Below are positions 50,424 to 60,956 of a stretch of 64,000 nucleotides of DNA, piece by piece; position 1 is the first letter of the stretch; the number at the start of each line of letters is the position of its first letter. The DNA comes from Smittia aterrima (Eukaryota; Arthropoda; Insecta; Diptera; Chironomidae). Both the position numbers and the translations under genes were made by a program. Under the pieces are notes generated by a model, which made no database searches, had not been told where the DNA came from, and saw only the letters and a list, made by a program, of their open reading frames with translations. The DNA lies in assembly GCA_033063855.1 (NCBI GenBank), contig CP093831.1, positions 12,028,001-12,092,000 of the forward strand. Direction: 5' to 3'.

Positions 50424-53266
50424 TTAATCGGCAAATTTAATTGAATTAACTGTATAGTCGATTGGTCCGCCACGATAATTCCCGCGTTTCTTCTTCGTCT
50501 TCTCATGGCGGAATTGTTTGCCACGAGTGTGCTTTAGCACATCATTCGCTTTCTCACCAAAGGAGCCACGAGCGTTTTTCTATAGAAATTAATTGTACAA
50601 TATTTTTGATTAAACGAGTTTAAAACTAAGTTTTAAAGAATTCTGATGCATCATAAAATTTTTGTTATTTGTAATTCAATGTGTTGTTGTCTAGTTTAGT
50701 CGTCGAATGTAATCTTCTTGTTCTCGCCTTTACTCTCGAATCCACCGAAAGATTTGTTAAAACCGCCACGACCTCCTCCGCCTCGACCTCCTCCACCTCG
50801 TGCTCCGCGGCTGTCTCCTCGACCTCGTCCGCCTCGGAAACCGCCGCCGCCGCGACTATCTCCTCGGCCGCCTCGGAATCCTCCTCGACCTCTACCAGCG
50901 CTTCCTCCTGTTCCTGGTGTTCCATCTTTGCCAGCATTACAACGTTTGCATTCAGTTCTCCATGCGAAATTGTTATTACTGCATCCTGGGCAAATCCAGT
51001 CCCCTTCGCGTGCTTCTCCTTGTGATTTGTTGAAACCTCCACCTCCAGGTGTGCCTGGTGTTCCATCTTTTCCAGCGTTGCAACGTTTGCATTCTGTTCT
51101 CCAAGCGAAGTTATTATTGTTGCATCCCGAGCAGATCCAATCCCCTTCACGTGTTTCAAAGTTTTTCTTTTCACCACCGAATGAATTTCTGTCTTGTCCA
51201 AACTTTCCGCCATTTCTCTCGAACTTTGGCTTTCCTCCAAATCCACTCTTATCATTATCATGACCGTTCTGGTTATCGAATCAATTTTATGGTGCATCAG
51301 AATATTTCATGAAAAGAAAAAGCGAAGAAACTATTAGAAATATGTTGGATCGAACAATGAAAACATATCATAGGAAAATGACAAGTGACGAAACAGTGTC
51401 CTTTTTAAAGAAGCGAAAGAGAAAGGCATTGCGTGTCCAACTAATTTTTTCTGATAATTTTTTTTCGCTTTTTCTCTCAACTCTTTAAATAACACTCCAA
51501 GACTTGAAAGATCTTGGAGCATTTAAGGACACTGACCTTGGCATCAAAAGAGTTATCGGTGACTCGATGATCAATCTCTACTTCTTCCTCCTTGACACGA
51601 CGGAATCTTTCTATGCCGCGTTTCTCATCGGAATTCATTGATTTCCGACTGTTATTGAAACTATTCGGCGTGTTGCCATTGAAAGATGTGTCTGACGTTT
51701 TGAAGTTAGGAGTTGAATTGTTCTGCGCAATGCGAGAGGCAATTAGAATGAGAATTGTCATGGAATGTGTAAATTACGAATGGGAAGAATTGTTTTACTC
51801 GTGTGAAAAGTTGACGAAAAGTCGATTGCTTTTTATCAAATTATTTTCCACAATGAGAAAGTTTTTTCTAGGAGATTTATTAAGAAAAACTGTAATTGTT
51901 TCCAGAATCGCTCCTGAAAATCTCCACAAGACGAAAGTAAATTTTTTAGGAATGTAAAGCTCACCTTTTCGCCGCCTTTCACAAAATTGTTGTAAGCGGG
52001 CTTCTTGATTACTGGACCCTCATCCTCTTCTTCTTCTTCATCTTCTACTTCTGCTGCTTTGCGTTTGTTGTTTGGAGTCTTAACGACTGCTGGAGCTTCT
52101 TCCTCATCATCATCTTCTTCTTCGCTTGAGGATTCTTTCTTTGCAACTGGAGCTTTCTTTTGAACTACAGGTTTCACTGCAGGCTTTTCATCTTCATCGC
52201 TCGAATCTTCTTCGGAACTTGATTCCTTCTTCTTTGCAGCTGGGACTGCTTTCTTTACTGCTGCTGCTTTAGGTGGCTCATCTTCATCACTGTCGCTGTC
52301 ATCGCTTGATTCTTGTTTCTTGGCAACGGGCTTAGCTGCTGGCTTTGCTGGAGCCTTTGCAACTGGCTTGGCTTCTTCTTCGCTAGAGTCTTCTTCCGAG
52401 CTTGATTCCTTCTTCTTTGCAGGGACTGCTTTAGCTGGCGCTGCTTTAACGGGAGCTTTTACTGCTGGTTTGTCATCTTCACTTGAATCATCGGAATCGT
52501 CGCTGCTTTCAGCTTTCTTTGCAGGTGCGGTCTTTGCTGGTGGAGCTGGTTTCTTTGCCTTAAAAAAAATCGTAAAATAAATTTTTGTGGTTAAAGTCGA
52601 CAAACGAGGTTTAACTTACCGGAGTTTTCTTGGGTGCTTCCTCTTCGCTAGAGTCTTCTTCTGAGCTTGATTCCTTCTTCTTTGCGGGGACGGCCTTAGC
52701 TGGAGTTGCTTTCACGGGAGCCTTGACTGCTGGTTTCTCATCTTCACTTGAATCAGAGTCATCGCTAGACTCTTTTTTCTTTCCATTTCCGTTTGCGATT
52801 GCTGGGGCTTTTCCATTTGTAGCTTTTCCGTTCTTTACTGGCGCTGGAGTCTCATCTTCTGAATCTTCTTCAGAGTCTGATGAATCGTTGGCTGGGGCGA
52901 ATTTCGGGATTTTTTTCGATGAAGTTTTCTGATAATGCTCGAGAATATCTTCAAACTTAGGGCAGCCTTTAGGAGCAGGGCTCTGTTGATGGGAAAGTTA
53001 TTATTTGATTAGTTAAATGTGAGAGAGTAAGGTTTTCTTTGATTTCAGAGTCGACATCGCGCACATTGTCTGATATTTGAAAATGCGTTCTTGAGAAAAA
53101 TGTGCTTTCAAACATGTTTTCTCGTTTTTGAAGAATTTTGAGTTAATTTCGCTAAACTTGATGCTCTACTTACAGCTTTCAACTTTGCCTTCAAAGTTTC
53201 TGCTAGCACTTTGTCCTTTTTGCTTAAATAGTCGAATATAAGAGCGTGAATTATTTGTGGATCCAT
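50424..53266 (-). CDS. Nopp140: Nucleolar phosphoprotein Nopp140 (NOLC1), canonical isoform
   Basis: Nucleolar/Cajal-body chaperone that binds box C/D and H/ACA snoRNPs. Exons of this isoform: 53266-53174, 52982-52620, 52558-51965, 51722-51537, 50579-50424, all phase 0, about 463 residues. The N-terminus MDPQIIHALIFDYLSKKD is the LisH motif. The body alternates acidic serine blocks (ESSSEEDSSEEE-type CK2 sites) with Lys/Pro/Ala-rich basic blocks (KPAVKAPVKAAPAKA), the Nopp140 signature. The end FRRVKEEEVEIDHRVTDNSF, then DAK, KANDVLKHTRGKQFRHEKTK and KKRG, is the conserved SRP40 C-terminal domain. The acidic blocks are encoded by near-repeats, so length may vary. Confidence 0.93.
50696..51268 (-). 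CDS. Nopp140: Alternative last exon of Nopp140: two RanBP2-type zinc fingers plus RGG domain
   Basis: 191-codon exon (acceptor ATAACCAG before 51268, stop TAA at 50696-50698) in phase with the core exon that ends GGEK at 51965, lying inside the intron between the two SRP40-domain exons. It encodes NGHDNDKSGFGGK, then two fingers of the pattern W-x-C-x2-C-x10-C-x2-C (DWICSGCNNNNFAWRTECKR and DWICPGCSNNNFAWRTECKR), then Gly/Arg repeats (GGFRGGRGDSRGG), ending KKITFDD. Drosophila is known to make Nopp140-True and Nopp140-RGG by alternative splicing; this exon matches the RGG idea with added FET-type fingers. The whole alternative protein would be about 540 residues. The two fingers are separated by a 21-residue GTPGTPGGGG-type linker and are near-identical. 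Confidence 0.85.
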   Translation of the reverse strand, partial: NGHDNDKSGFGGKPKFERNGGKFGQDRNSFGGEKKNFETREGDWICSGCNNNNFAWRTECKRCNAGKDGTPGTPGGGGFNKSQGEAREGDWICPGCSNNNFAWRTECKRCNAGKDGTPGTGGSAGRGRGGFRGGRGDSRGGGGFRGGRGRGDSRGARGGGGRGGGGRGGFNKSFGGFESKGENKKITFDD

Positions 53267-53645
53267 CTTAGCTTTAAGCACGTTTAGTGAGTAATAAGAT
53301 AAACTTGAATCTAGACGTCGTCGTCTTTTTAGTTGAATTGAAGAACTCGACTGAACTTGAATTAAAACTTAGATTAAATTGATTTAAATTAATATCATTC
53401 AACTTATTTTAAAGAGTTGATGATTGTCGATTGAGATCTCAAGTAGAAATGGACGAGTAGAAATGGAAAAACGTGGACAATCTAAGTTTTATGTTTTTCA
53501 AAGGGATTCAACTAAGTTTTATTATTAAAAAATTCTAGATCCACCAGATGGGGCTTTTAAACTTTAAAAAACATTCTTCACAAAATAAAATAAATTAGAT
53601 TAAGACCTTAAGTTGCCAGTGAAAGATCATTTATTTACTCAAAAC
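53267..53645. other. Bidirectional promoter region, Nopp140 / SAM carrier
   Basis: 379 bp between two divergent start codons. Must hold both promoters; no motif can be named. Confidence 0.5.
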
Positions 53646-54556
53646 ATGGAAATCGAAGTGAGACCTGTAGTTAATCCAAATATTTATTGGACGTCATTGA
53701 TTGTGAGTTGAAATAAACATTTCACGAAATAAATTATTTCATTGTGCAATTCTGTTTTAAGTCTGGTGGTGTTGCTGGATTCTGCGTTGATGTCGCTCTT
53801 TTTCCAATTGACACAATTAAAACTAGGCTTCAGAGTGAAAGGGGATTCATAAGATCAGGAGGTTTCAGAGGCATTTACAAAGGCTTAGGACCAGCGGCAG
53901 CAGGATCTTCGCCGACTGCAGCACTTTTCTTCGTGACATATGAGTCAATGAAAGCTTTTCTTAGTCAACACACTACCAAAGATCAAGCTCCTTTTGTTCA
54001 CATGGCAGCAGCATCATGCGGCGAAATCGTTGCTTGTTTAATTCGAGTTCCAGTTGAAATTGCTAAGCAACGGAGACAAGCGATGTTAGTGAAATCAGGA
54101 ACTTCTTCTCTTCAAGTTCTTCATCAAGCATTCAAACAAGAAGGTCTTATAAAAGGTGTTTATCGAGGATTTGGAACCACAATCATGCGAGAAGTTCCAT
54201 TTAGCTTTATTCAGTTTCCTCTTTGGGAATTCCTCAAAACTCAATGGGAACCAACGACAGGTCTTCCTTTGACTCCAATTTCTGTCGCGCTTTGTGGTGC
54301 AATCTCAGGAGGAATAGCAGCAGGGCTGACAACGCCATTAGACGTAATCAAAACAAGAATCATGCTTGCAGAATCAGGGAGCAGAAACGTTTCAATACCA
54401 AAACTTGTCATGTCAATCTATCGTGACAAAGGATTAAAAGGTCTCTTCGCTGGCTTCGTTCCCCGTGTCATGTGGATCACGATCGGAGGAGGAGTTTTCT
54501 TCGGTTTTTATGACCTGACAACAAGACTTTTACAAAGTGACGATGTCAAAAGGTAG
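53646..54556 (+). CDS. Mitochondrial S-adenosylmethionine carrier (SLC25A26 orthologue)
   Basis: Inner-membrane antiporter that brings SAM into mitochondria for methylation. Exons 53646-53702 and 53762-54556 give about 283 residues, the family length. The three mitochondrial carrier signatures are visible as PIDTIKTRLQ, PVEIAKQRRQ and PLDVIKTRI. SAMC-specific stretches are GGFRGIYKGLGPAAAGSSPTAALFFVTYE, CGEIVACLIRVPVEIAKQR and REVPFSFIQFPLWEFLK. The start is the first ATG (MEIEVRPVVNPNIYWTSLI); the intron at 53703-53761 is 59 bp. Drosophila has a clear orthologue. Confidence 0.94.
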
Positions 54557-54902
54557 TGAAATCAGATAAGAATAAAATTTAGAAAAATCATTTAACGAAA
54601 ATTCTAAAAACGTCTTCTGACTTCCCCCTTAAACATTGAAAGCAGCAGTTCGAGTACAAATTGTTGAAAGATTTTATATTCGCCTGATTTTATCAAACGT
54701 TTTGTTCAGACAAAGACTTTTAGATGAATTGCAAGATGCAGAAGATTAACGACATAGCAACCAAAAAGAGATTTTTTTTCCTTCGTATAAAAAGCCCAAA
54801 AACCTCATCAAAACAAAGACGAAAATTCCTGTAGAAAATTATAAAAATTCTAGTAACAAACTACTTTAAAGGCTCAATTAACGCTATTATGCTAGTGAAA
54901 AG

Positions 54903-57900
54903 ATGTTCAAATCAAGAAGTTGGTTTGGATTGACGCAGCGAGGGCCGAAGAATCGGCTGTCGCTTGATAATTTAAAAATCTTGCACGGAGTTCTTGAGAA
55001 AAATCAAAATGTGTCGGAGCAGAACCGAGGACTCTTAGTAGAGTCACTTCGCTGTATTGCTGAGATCCTTATCTGGGGAGATCAAAACGATGGAAGTGTA
55101 TTCGAGTGAGTAAATTCGATTGCGACGTTGAAATTCATTTCACCTTGAAAATTTGATATTCTTCTAGTTTCTTTCTCGAGAAGAATATGTTGAGTTACTT
55201 CTTGTGTATCATGAGACAGAAAAGCGGTGGTTCCAGTTTCGTTTGTGTTCAACTTCTGCAAACTCTTAACATTCTATTTGAGAACATCAGAAACGAGACG
55301 TCATTGTGTAAGATTGACATTTCCTGTTTGATTAGTCCTTATGACACAACTGTTTGTTTTTCGTTTTAGATTACTTATTGAGTAACAACCATGTCAACTC
55401 AATTATCGTTCACAAGTTTGATTTATCAGACGAAGATGTTATGGGCTATTACATTCTGTTCCTGAAGACACTTAGTCTCAAGCTCAATCCACACACGATT
55501 CATTTCTTCTACAATGAACACACGAATGACTTCCCTCTCTACACTGAAGCGATCAAGTTCTTCAATCATCCTGAATCGATGGTCAGAATCGCAGTACGAA
55601 CAATTTCACTCAATGTCTACAATGTCGAGAACGATTCAATGCAGCAGTTCATCAGAGATCGAACAGCAGCGCCGTACTTCTCAAACCTTGTCTGGTTCAT
55701 TGGAAAGCATATATTAGAGCTTGACGCATGTGTAAGAAATGACACTGACCATCAGTCGCAACATCGTCTAGCAAATCTTGTCGCTGAGCATTTGGATCAT
55801 CTCCATTACTTGAATGATATTTTGATGCTGAAGATCGATGGACTCAACGCCGTGTTGACTGAACATTTATTACACAAGCTATTCGTTCCGCTTTACATGT
55901 ATTCGTTGACTCCTCCGACACCTGTATCGATGGCTGTTGTTACCAGAAACCTGGCGGCTGTTCTAAACAAAATCGTTGATATCGATGATGTTCAAGAAAC
56001 GAGTAACCCACGAGTGTCGAGTGTTGTGGCTTTATTTCTTTTGTCGCTCGTTTTTCTCGTTGTAACCCACAGTCCATTAGTCCACGCTCTTGCTTGGCTA
56101 ATTCTCAATGGAGATCATGCTGTGTTTACTGATGGAGCGACTGAAATTTTAAATCGTTACATGGATCGAAGGGAAATTGTAGCTTTAGGTTTTGGAGCTC
56201 CTCGCGAGAGTCTTGAAGACGCTTTGGAAGGATCAATTGCAAATGTATCACCTACAGCCTCAGGTGTTTACAATAATGACACATCGAGCAGTTCATCTTC
56301 ACCTCGCACACATAAAAATGATTCTGCTGGCGTATCGAGTGATGCAAGTTTCAGTGAAGAAATCGAGAAAGTCAACATAACTGACGAAGAGAAAGAACAA
56401 ATTTTAGAATCATCTTTGAATCTTCATAAGAGCAATCGACCATTCCTCGATATGATTCTACAATCGCTCGATTGTAGTGAGAATGATTATCTTGCATTGT
56501 TAGCTTTGTGTTTGCTCTATGCACTCGCTAATAACAAAGGTGAGTTCAGATCATTTAACAATTTATGCTTTTATCGCTAACATCTTTTTGACTTCCGCTT
56601 TCTTCGGATTAAAAAAAACTAAAGATGGTAAAAGAATCTTCATTTGGACTACAACAAATTACTAAATATTCTTCCTTCTCTTAAGGTTTGAACTCAGATT
56701 GGCTAGATCTTGTATTGAACAAATCATCATCACCAGCAGCGACGAAGTACAACGGAGTTTTAGTGGAAAAACTTCTTACAATTGTTCACACGTCAAGTCA
56801 ACCATGTGAGCTTTAACATCTTTCATAAAACATTTATTACAACATCATTCTCTTTCTAGCTTGTCGTGTTCGATTAGTTACGATTGATTTAACACTGAAA
56901 CTTCTGCTTCAATTGCTCGGTTCAAATCCATTACAGATTCAAGAAGCTCACAGAGTTTCACTCTTTCAAGCGCGAACGCAATCAATGACAGTTTTGAAAA
57001 ACTTTTATAAATCCGAGGACATTTTCCTTGACTTATTCGAGGATGAGTATAACGAGATGGTGAAAACAAACCTCAATGTCGAGTTCTTATGCATGGATTC
57101 GACGATATTGCTGCCTCCGACTGGAACGCCTTTGACTGGGATTGAGTTCAGTAGGCGATTGCCGTGTGGTGAAGTAGAAAAAGCAAGAAGAGCAATTCGT
57201 TTCTTCTTCCTCATCAGGAAAATGTGCCAAAGCATTAGCAACGAAACCGAGCATCTACTTCCTCTAACAAATCCGTCACAATGCGTCCAAATTGAGAATG
57301 CATTAGACTTGAGTAAGTTAATTATTTATATCGAATTGATTGAATACTAAAACATTTTTCTTTGTAGATAACAGCGACTTGATCGCTTGTACTGTCATCA
57401 TGAAGGATGGAGCGAAGTATCGTCGATTCCTGGTGATCGATGTTCTTCAATTGATTCTTGTAGAACCCGATCCTCGAAAGCTTGGATGGGGAATTTCAAA
57501 GTTTGTTGGATTTCTTCAGGATGTTGAGGTAGCTGGTGACAAAGACGACTCAAGATGTTTGCATATCACAATTCATAGAGGCACGACTAATCGCACTCCA
57601 ATACTGTCAGCCAAATTCATCTTCGACGATCACATTCGATGCATGGCAGCAAAGCAACGATTGACAAAAGGAAGAACCAAAGCTCGGCAGAAGAAAATGT
57701 ATCAAATAGCGCAATTACTTGAGATTCCTCAACTGAATGATTCGCCAACGCCAATCTACTCGTCAATGTTGAGAGAATCAAGATCCGCAAGAACTCCACG
57801 AGAACATCGTCCATTGTTCAGTACGAGCAATAGAATTCCAGGTGTTGCATCAGCTTTGAGAAGAGAAAGTATGCCATCAGGAGGTGTTAGTCGTTGTCAA

Positions 57901-58334
57901 GTTGTTGGCAGATCTGAAGGGTGAGAATTTAAATTTATCTAAAATATTTTTCGCCTGACTTCATTTCTAAAACTTTTTTTAGCGAAAATTCAAGAAGACG
58001 TAGCTCGTCAAAGTCATCAAGTACACCGATCAATACTCCCTCCAGTCCAAAGCCTCGTTCTCATTCTGGAACTCCTAAATCTCGTGATGGAAGTCCTCGT
58101 GTCAATAACGAAGAAATTCCGTTAGAGAATATGAATTCATCGCCTTCTTCGCGATGCTCTTCAAGATCTCATACACCATCGAGATTAACGACAGACTCAA
58201 GCAATGGACTGAGCATTGCAAAGGAAGAATTTCCAGCTGTCATCAACAATGAAGTTGCTGTTGGTAATTCTGAAGAAACTTCTTTTATGGCTGGAGAGAA
58301 AAAGAAGGCGAAGGGTGCAATTGAAACTGTTTAA
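54903..58334 (+). CDS. ema: Endosomal maturation defective / CLEC16A orthologue
   Basis: Endosomal-lysosomal membrane-associated protein that promotes endosome maturation and autophagy/mitophagy (family knowledge). Exons: 54903-55105, 55168-55307, 55370-56539, 56686-56805, 56860-57312, 57368-57920, 57983-58334; 2991 nt, 996 residues. The N-terminal FPL domain is clear: FEYFLEKNM-like DFFLEKNMLSYFLCIMRQ, LLQTLNILFENIRNETS and LLSNNHVNSIIVHKFDLSDE, followed by YYISFLK-type YYILFLKTLSLKLNPHTIHF and FNHPESMVRIAVRTISLNVY. The middle carries EKLLTIVHTSSQP and YRRFLVIDVLQLILVEPDP. The C-terminus is Ser/Arg/Pro-rich and likely disordered. All seven exons join in phase. Confidence 0.94.
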
Positions 58335-58539
58335 ACACGTTAAAGATTCTTTATTTATTTTTGTTAATTTAGAATCAAACCAAAATAAAGAAAAATTGTC
58401 CAGAAATGATGTTGCAAGAAGTCGTGAGTTTGAGAAAAGACTTTGAGCATAGAGACTCGATTTATTACTTCAATTCGGACTCGACTGTGACTGACATTTA
58501 TATTAGAGAGAAAGACATATAAATAAGGAATGATACTGT

Positions 58540-59095
58540 TTAAGTTTGAAGATAGCCAGGAAGTTTCATTCGCATGAAAATCCAAGTCGTGAAGAAACTT
58601 ATGATGACGAAAATGAATCCTAGTGAAGTTAGGAGTAGTTTATTCAGTTTCGGCTTTCCATCGCCTGCAAGATCCAGGATGATGAAACCCAATCCTCCAA
58701 TTGTGAAGAGGAATGACGATGCGAGACCTTCCATGATGTATTGACCATTCACACGATACGGAAGGAAGGCGACCTAAAGCAATTAAAAATTGAATTAAAA
58801 TTTATCACTCCCACGCAATATTTTTTCCTACCGGTTTCGAGTGGCCGTTCTCCATCGTCGACCCAATGCTTGGAGGCTCCACAATGATGTCATAGATTAT
58901 TCCTAAAAGAGGCGTAAATCTAGAAATTGCAAAATTACTTCATGTAAACAACTCACCAGCACAAACTAGGAAATAACTCAGCAGAACCATAAAGAAAATA
59001 GTTTTTGCTGAGGGCACGGGCACCGAGATTCGTTTGATTTTAAGATTTGGTGGTTCCAAGAAGAGAAACGGGATATTATAGAATATTTCCAACAT
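58540..59095 (-). CDS. Oligosaccharyltransferase complex subunit OSTC (DC2)
   Basis: Small ER membrane subunit that links the STT3A oligosaccharyltransferase to the translocon for co-translational N-glycosylation. Exons 59095-58957, 58902-58832 and 58773-58540 give 147 residues (human 149). Conserved blocks: MLEIFYNIPFLFLEPPNLKI, the first helix AKTIFFMVLLSYFLVCAGII, YDIIVEPPSIGS, YRVNGQYIMEGLASSFLFT, GGLGFIILD, and the end FMRMKLPGYL. Convergent with ema (205 bp between stops). Confidence 0.95.
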
Positions 59096-59593
59096 TTTTG
59101 ATTTTTCTTTTTATAAACACGAAGCTGAATCTTAAATTTGAAAAGACCAGTAATTTTTTTATTGAGAAATATTTTTTTTTATCTAAAAAAAACTTTTGAG
59201 AGGAATTAAAATATTTCCAATTAAGCTCTATTTAAATATACACAACAATTAGATGGCGACATCAGTAATTAGCAGCAAAATTTGTTTGCATAAATTGAAA
59301 TTTATTGTTGGAAACAATTTGCTGTTGTGTTGGTGACTTCATTAATTGAAGCCGGCAAACATTTTCGTTTCACAAGTTTTTTTTATGTTGAATATTTCCC
59401 CACACAAAGAAAGAATGGAAAATTGGAATTTGTGTGGTATTCAGTCGGCTTCTATTTCTCGTCCGCGTTGGCAGCTTTATTTTGAATTGAAGATTTTTAA
59501 TCGTTCCTGGAATTTGTGTAAGAATTTAAATTATTTCTTGGTGACCTTGGTAGTGATTTTTTTTTTCTTTCCTGTTTAGAACTATTATTCGTG
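59096..59593. other. Divergent spacer, OSTC / GST
   Basis: About 500 bp. A pyrimidine-rich acceptor (TTTCCTGTTTAG) ends at 59579, 15 bp before the GST ATG, indicating an upstream noncoding exon. A 77-codon ORF at 59346 has no homology and is ignored. Confidence 0.5.
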
Positions 59594-60591
59594 ATGCCTC
59601 AATACAAGATCATCTACTTCAATGTCAAGGCTCTCGCCGAACCAATGCGATTCCTTCTTGCTTATGGCAACATTGATTTCGAGGATGTCCGTATCGATTC
59701 AGAAGATTGGCCAGCATTGAAACCAAGTAAGATCTAGAAAAATACTTAGTCATTGCGTAAGAGATTTGAAATCGAAGAAATTTTCTTATCAAATATTTTT
59801 ATCAAAATGTACGGGGGTTCACTAAATTAAAAAAAATTGAAAAGTTGATCGATTTACCACCAACATGTGAAAAGTAAACAGGCGCGAAGCTGTTTCGTTA
59901 TCTATTTTTAGATTAGGAAGCAAATTGACTGAACCATACACGCACTTGATTTAATGTTTTGTTTTTAATTATCTTATCAGGCATGCCAATGGGACAAATG
60001 CCAATTTTGGAAGTCGACGGAAAGAGAGCTCACCAGAGTCTCGCTATCACTCGCTATCTTGCTAAACAAGTTGGCTTGGTTGGAGCTAATGCTTGGGAAG
60101 ATCTGGAGATTGACACAGCAGTTGACACAATTAACGATATGCGCATGAGTGAGTTTTAATTATTTTCCGTTTCAATTGACAATCAATGCTTAATTATTTT
60201 ATTCTCTTTAGAAATCGCTGTCGTTAGCTACGAAACTGACACTGATGTTCAAACTAAAAAACGCGAGCCATTGAACAATGAGATTCTTCCTTTCTACTTG
60301 GAGAAGCTCGACGCGATCGCTAAGGAAAACAACGGACACTTCGCTCTCGGAAAGGTAAACACAAACTCCAAGTTACTATTTATGCAAAATTATTGAAATT
60401 TTATTGTTTTCTTTATATAATAGCTTACTTGGGCTGACTTCTACTTCACCGCTGTTCTTGACTACTTGAACTACATGACAAAGTTCGACATTATCGAGAA
60501 GTATCCAAATTTGAAGAAGGTCGTTGATAACGTTTTGTCGATTGAAAGCGTCAAGAAATGGGTTGAGAAACGCCCCAAGACCGATTTGTAA
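59594..60591 (+). CDS. GstS1: Sigma-class glutathione S-transferase
   Basis: Cytosolic GST of the sigma/prostaglandin-D-synthase-like class; in insects linked to conjugation of lipid peroxidation products. Exons 59594-59726, 59981-60148, 60212-60354, 60424-60591; 612 nt, 203 residues, the usual length. The catalytic Tyr is in KIIYFNVKALAEPMRFLLAY; the glutathione site includes PMGQMPILEVDG and QSLAITRYLAKQ. The C-terminal helical domain ends KYPNLKKVVDNVLSIESVKK, with the capping motif LTWADFYFTAVLDYL. Polyadenylation signal at 60653-60658. Confidence 0.93.
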
Positions 60592-60902
60592 ACTGATCAA
60601 CTGCGCAATTGAATTATGAGCTCCTAAATGTATTTTTTTCCTGTATGAACAAAATAAATATTTTTAAAATCGGGAAAAATGATTATCTTTCGTAATTTAA
60701 CAAAGGAAGGGTTTTTAAATACTATTCTATTGTGATTTGTAGGTAATGTCAAAAGATAGCTTTTCGTATAAAAATATCTCTGTTAAGCTTTTTAATAAGC
60801 TAGAAATTCGCTTTTTTGAGTTATGTCATTTAACGGTTTTATTTTTCGTCAGTTCGAATTTTACTAACTCGTAGTTTCACTTTTTGGGGCGACATCTAAC
60901 GT

Positions 60903-60935
60903 TCTCACTCAGTTTTCGTTCTTTTCGTTTGAACT
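60903..60935 (+). promoter_or_regulatory. Possible RpL3 transcription start with TOP-like pyrimidine tract
   Basis: TCTCACTCAG then TTTTCGTTCTTTTCG lies 25-50 bp upstream of the RpL3 ATG. Ribosomal protein genes of flies start in short pyrimidine tracts of this type. Inferred from position and composition only. Confidence 0.3.
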
Positions 60936-60956
60936 TTTCAACAAGCAAGACGTAAG

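Noticed and set aside
50665..51297. Long ORFs in other frames over the zinc-finger/RGG exon, both strands
   Set aside because: Shadows caused by the GC-rich Gly/Arg codons. The frame with zinc fingers and the KKITFDD end is the real one.
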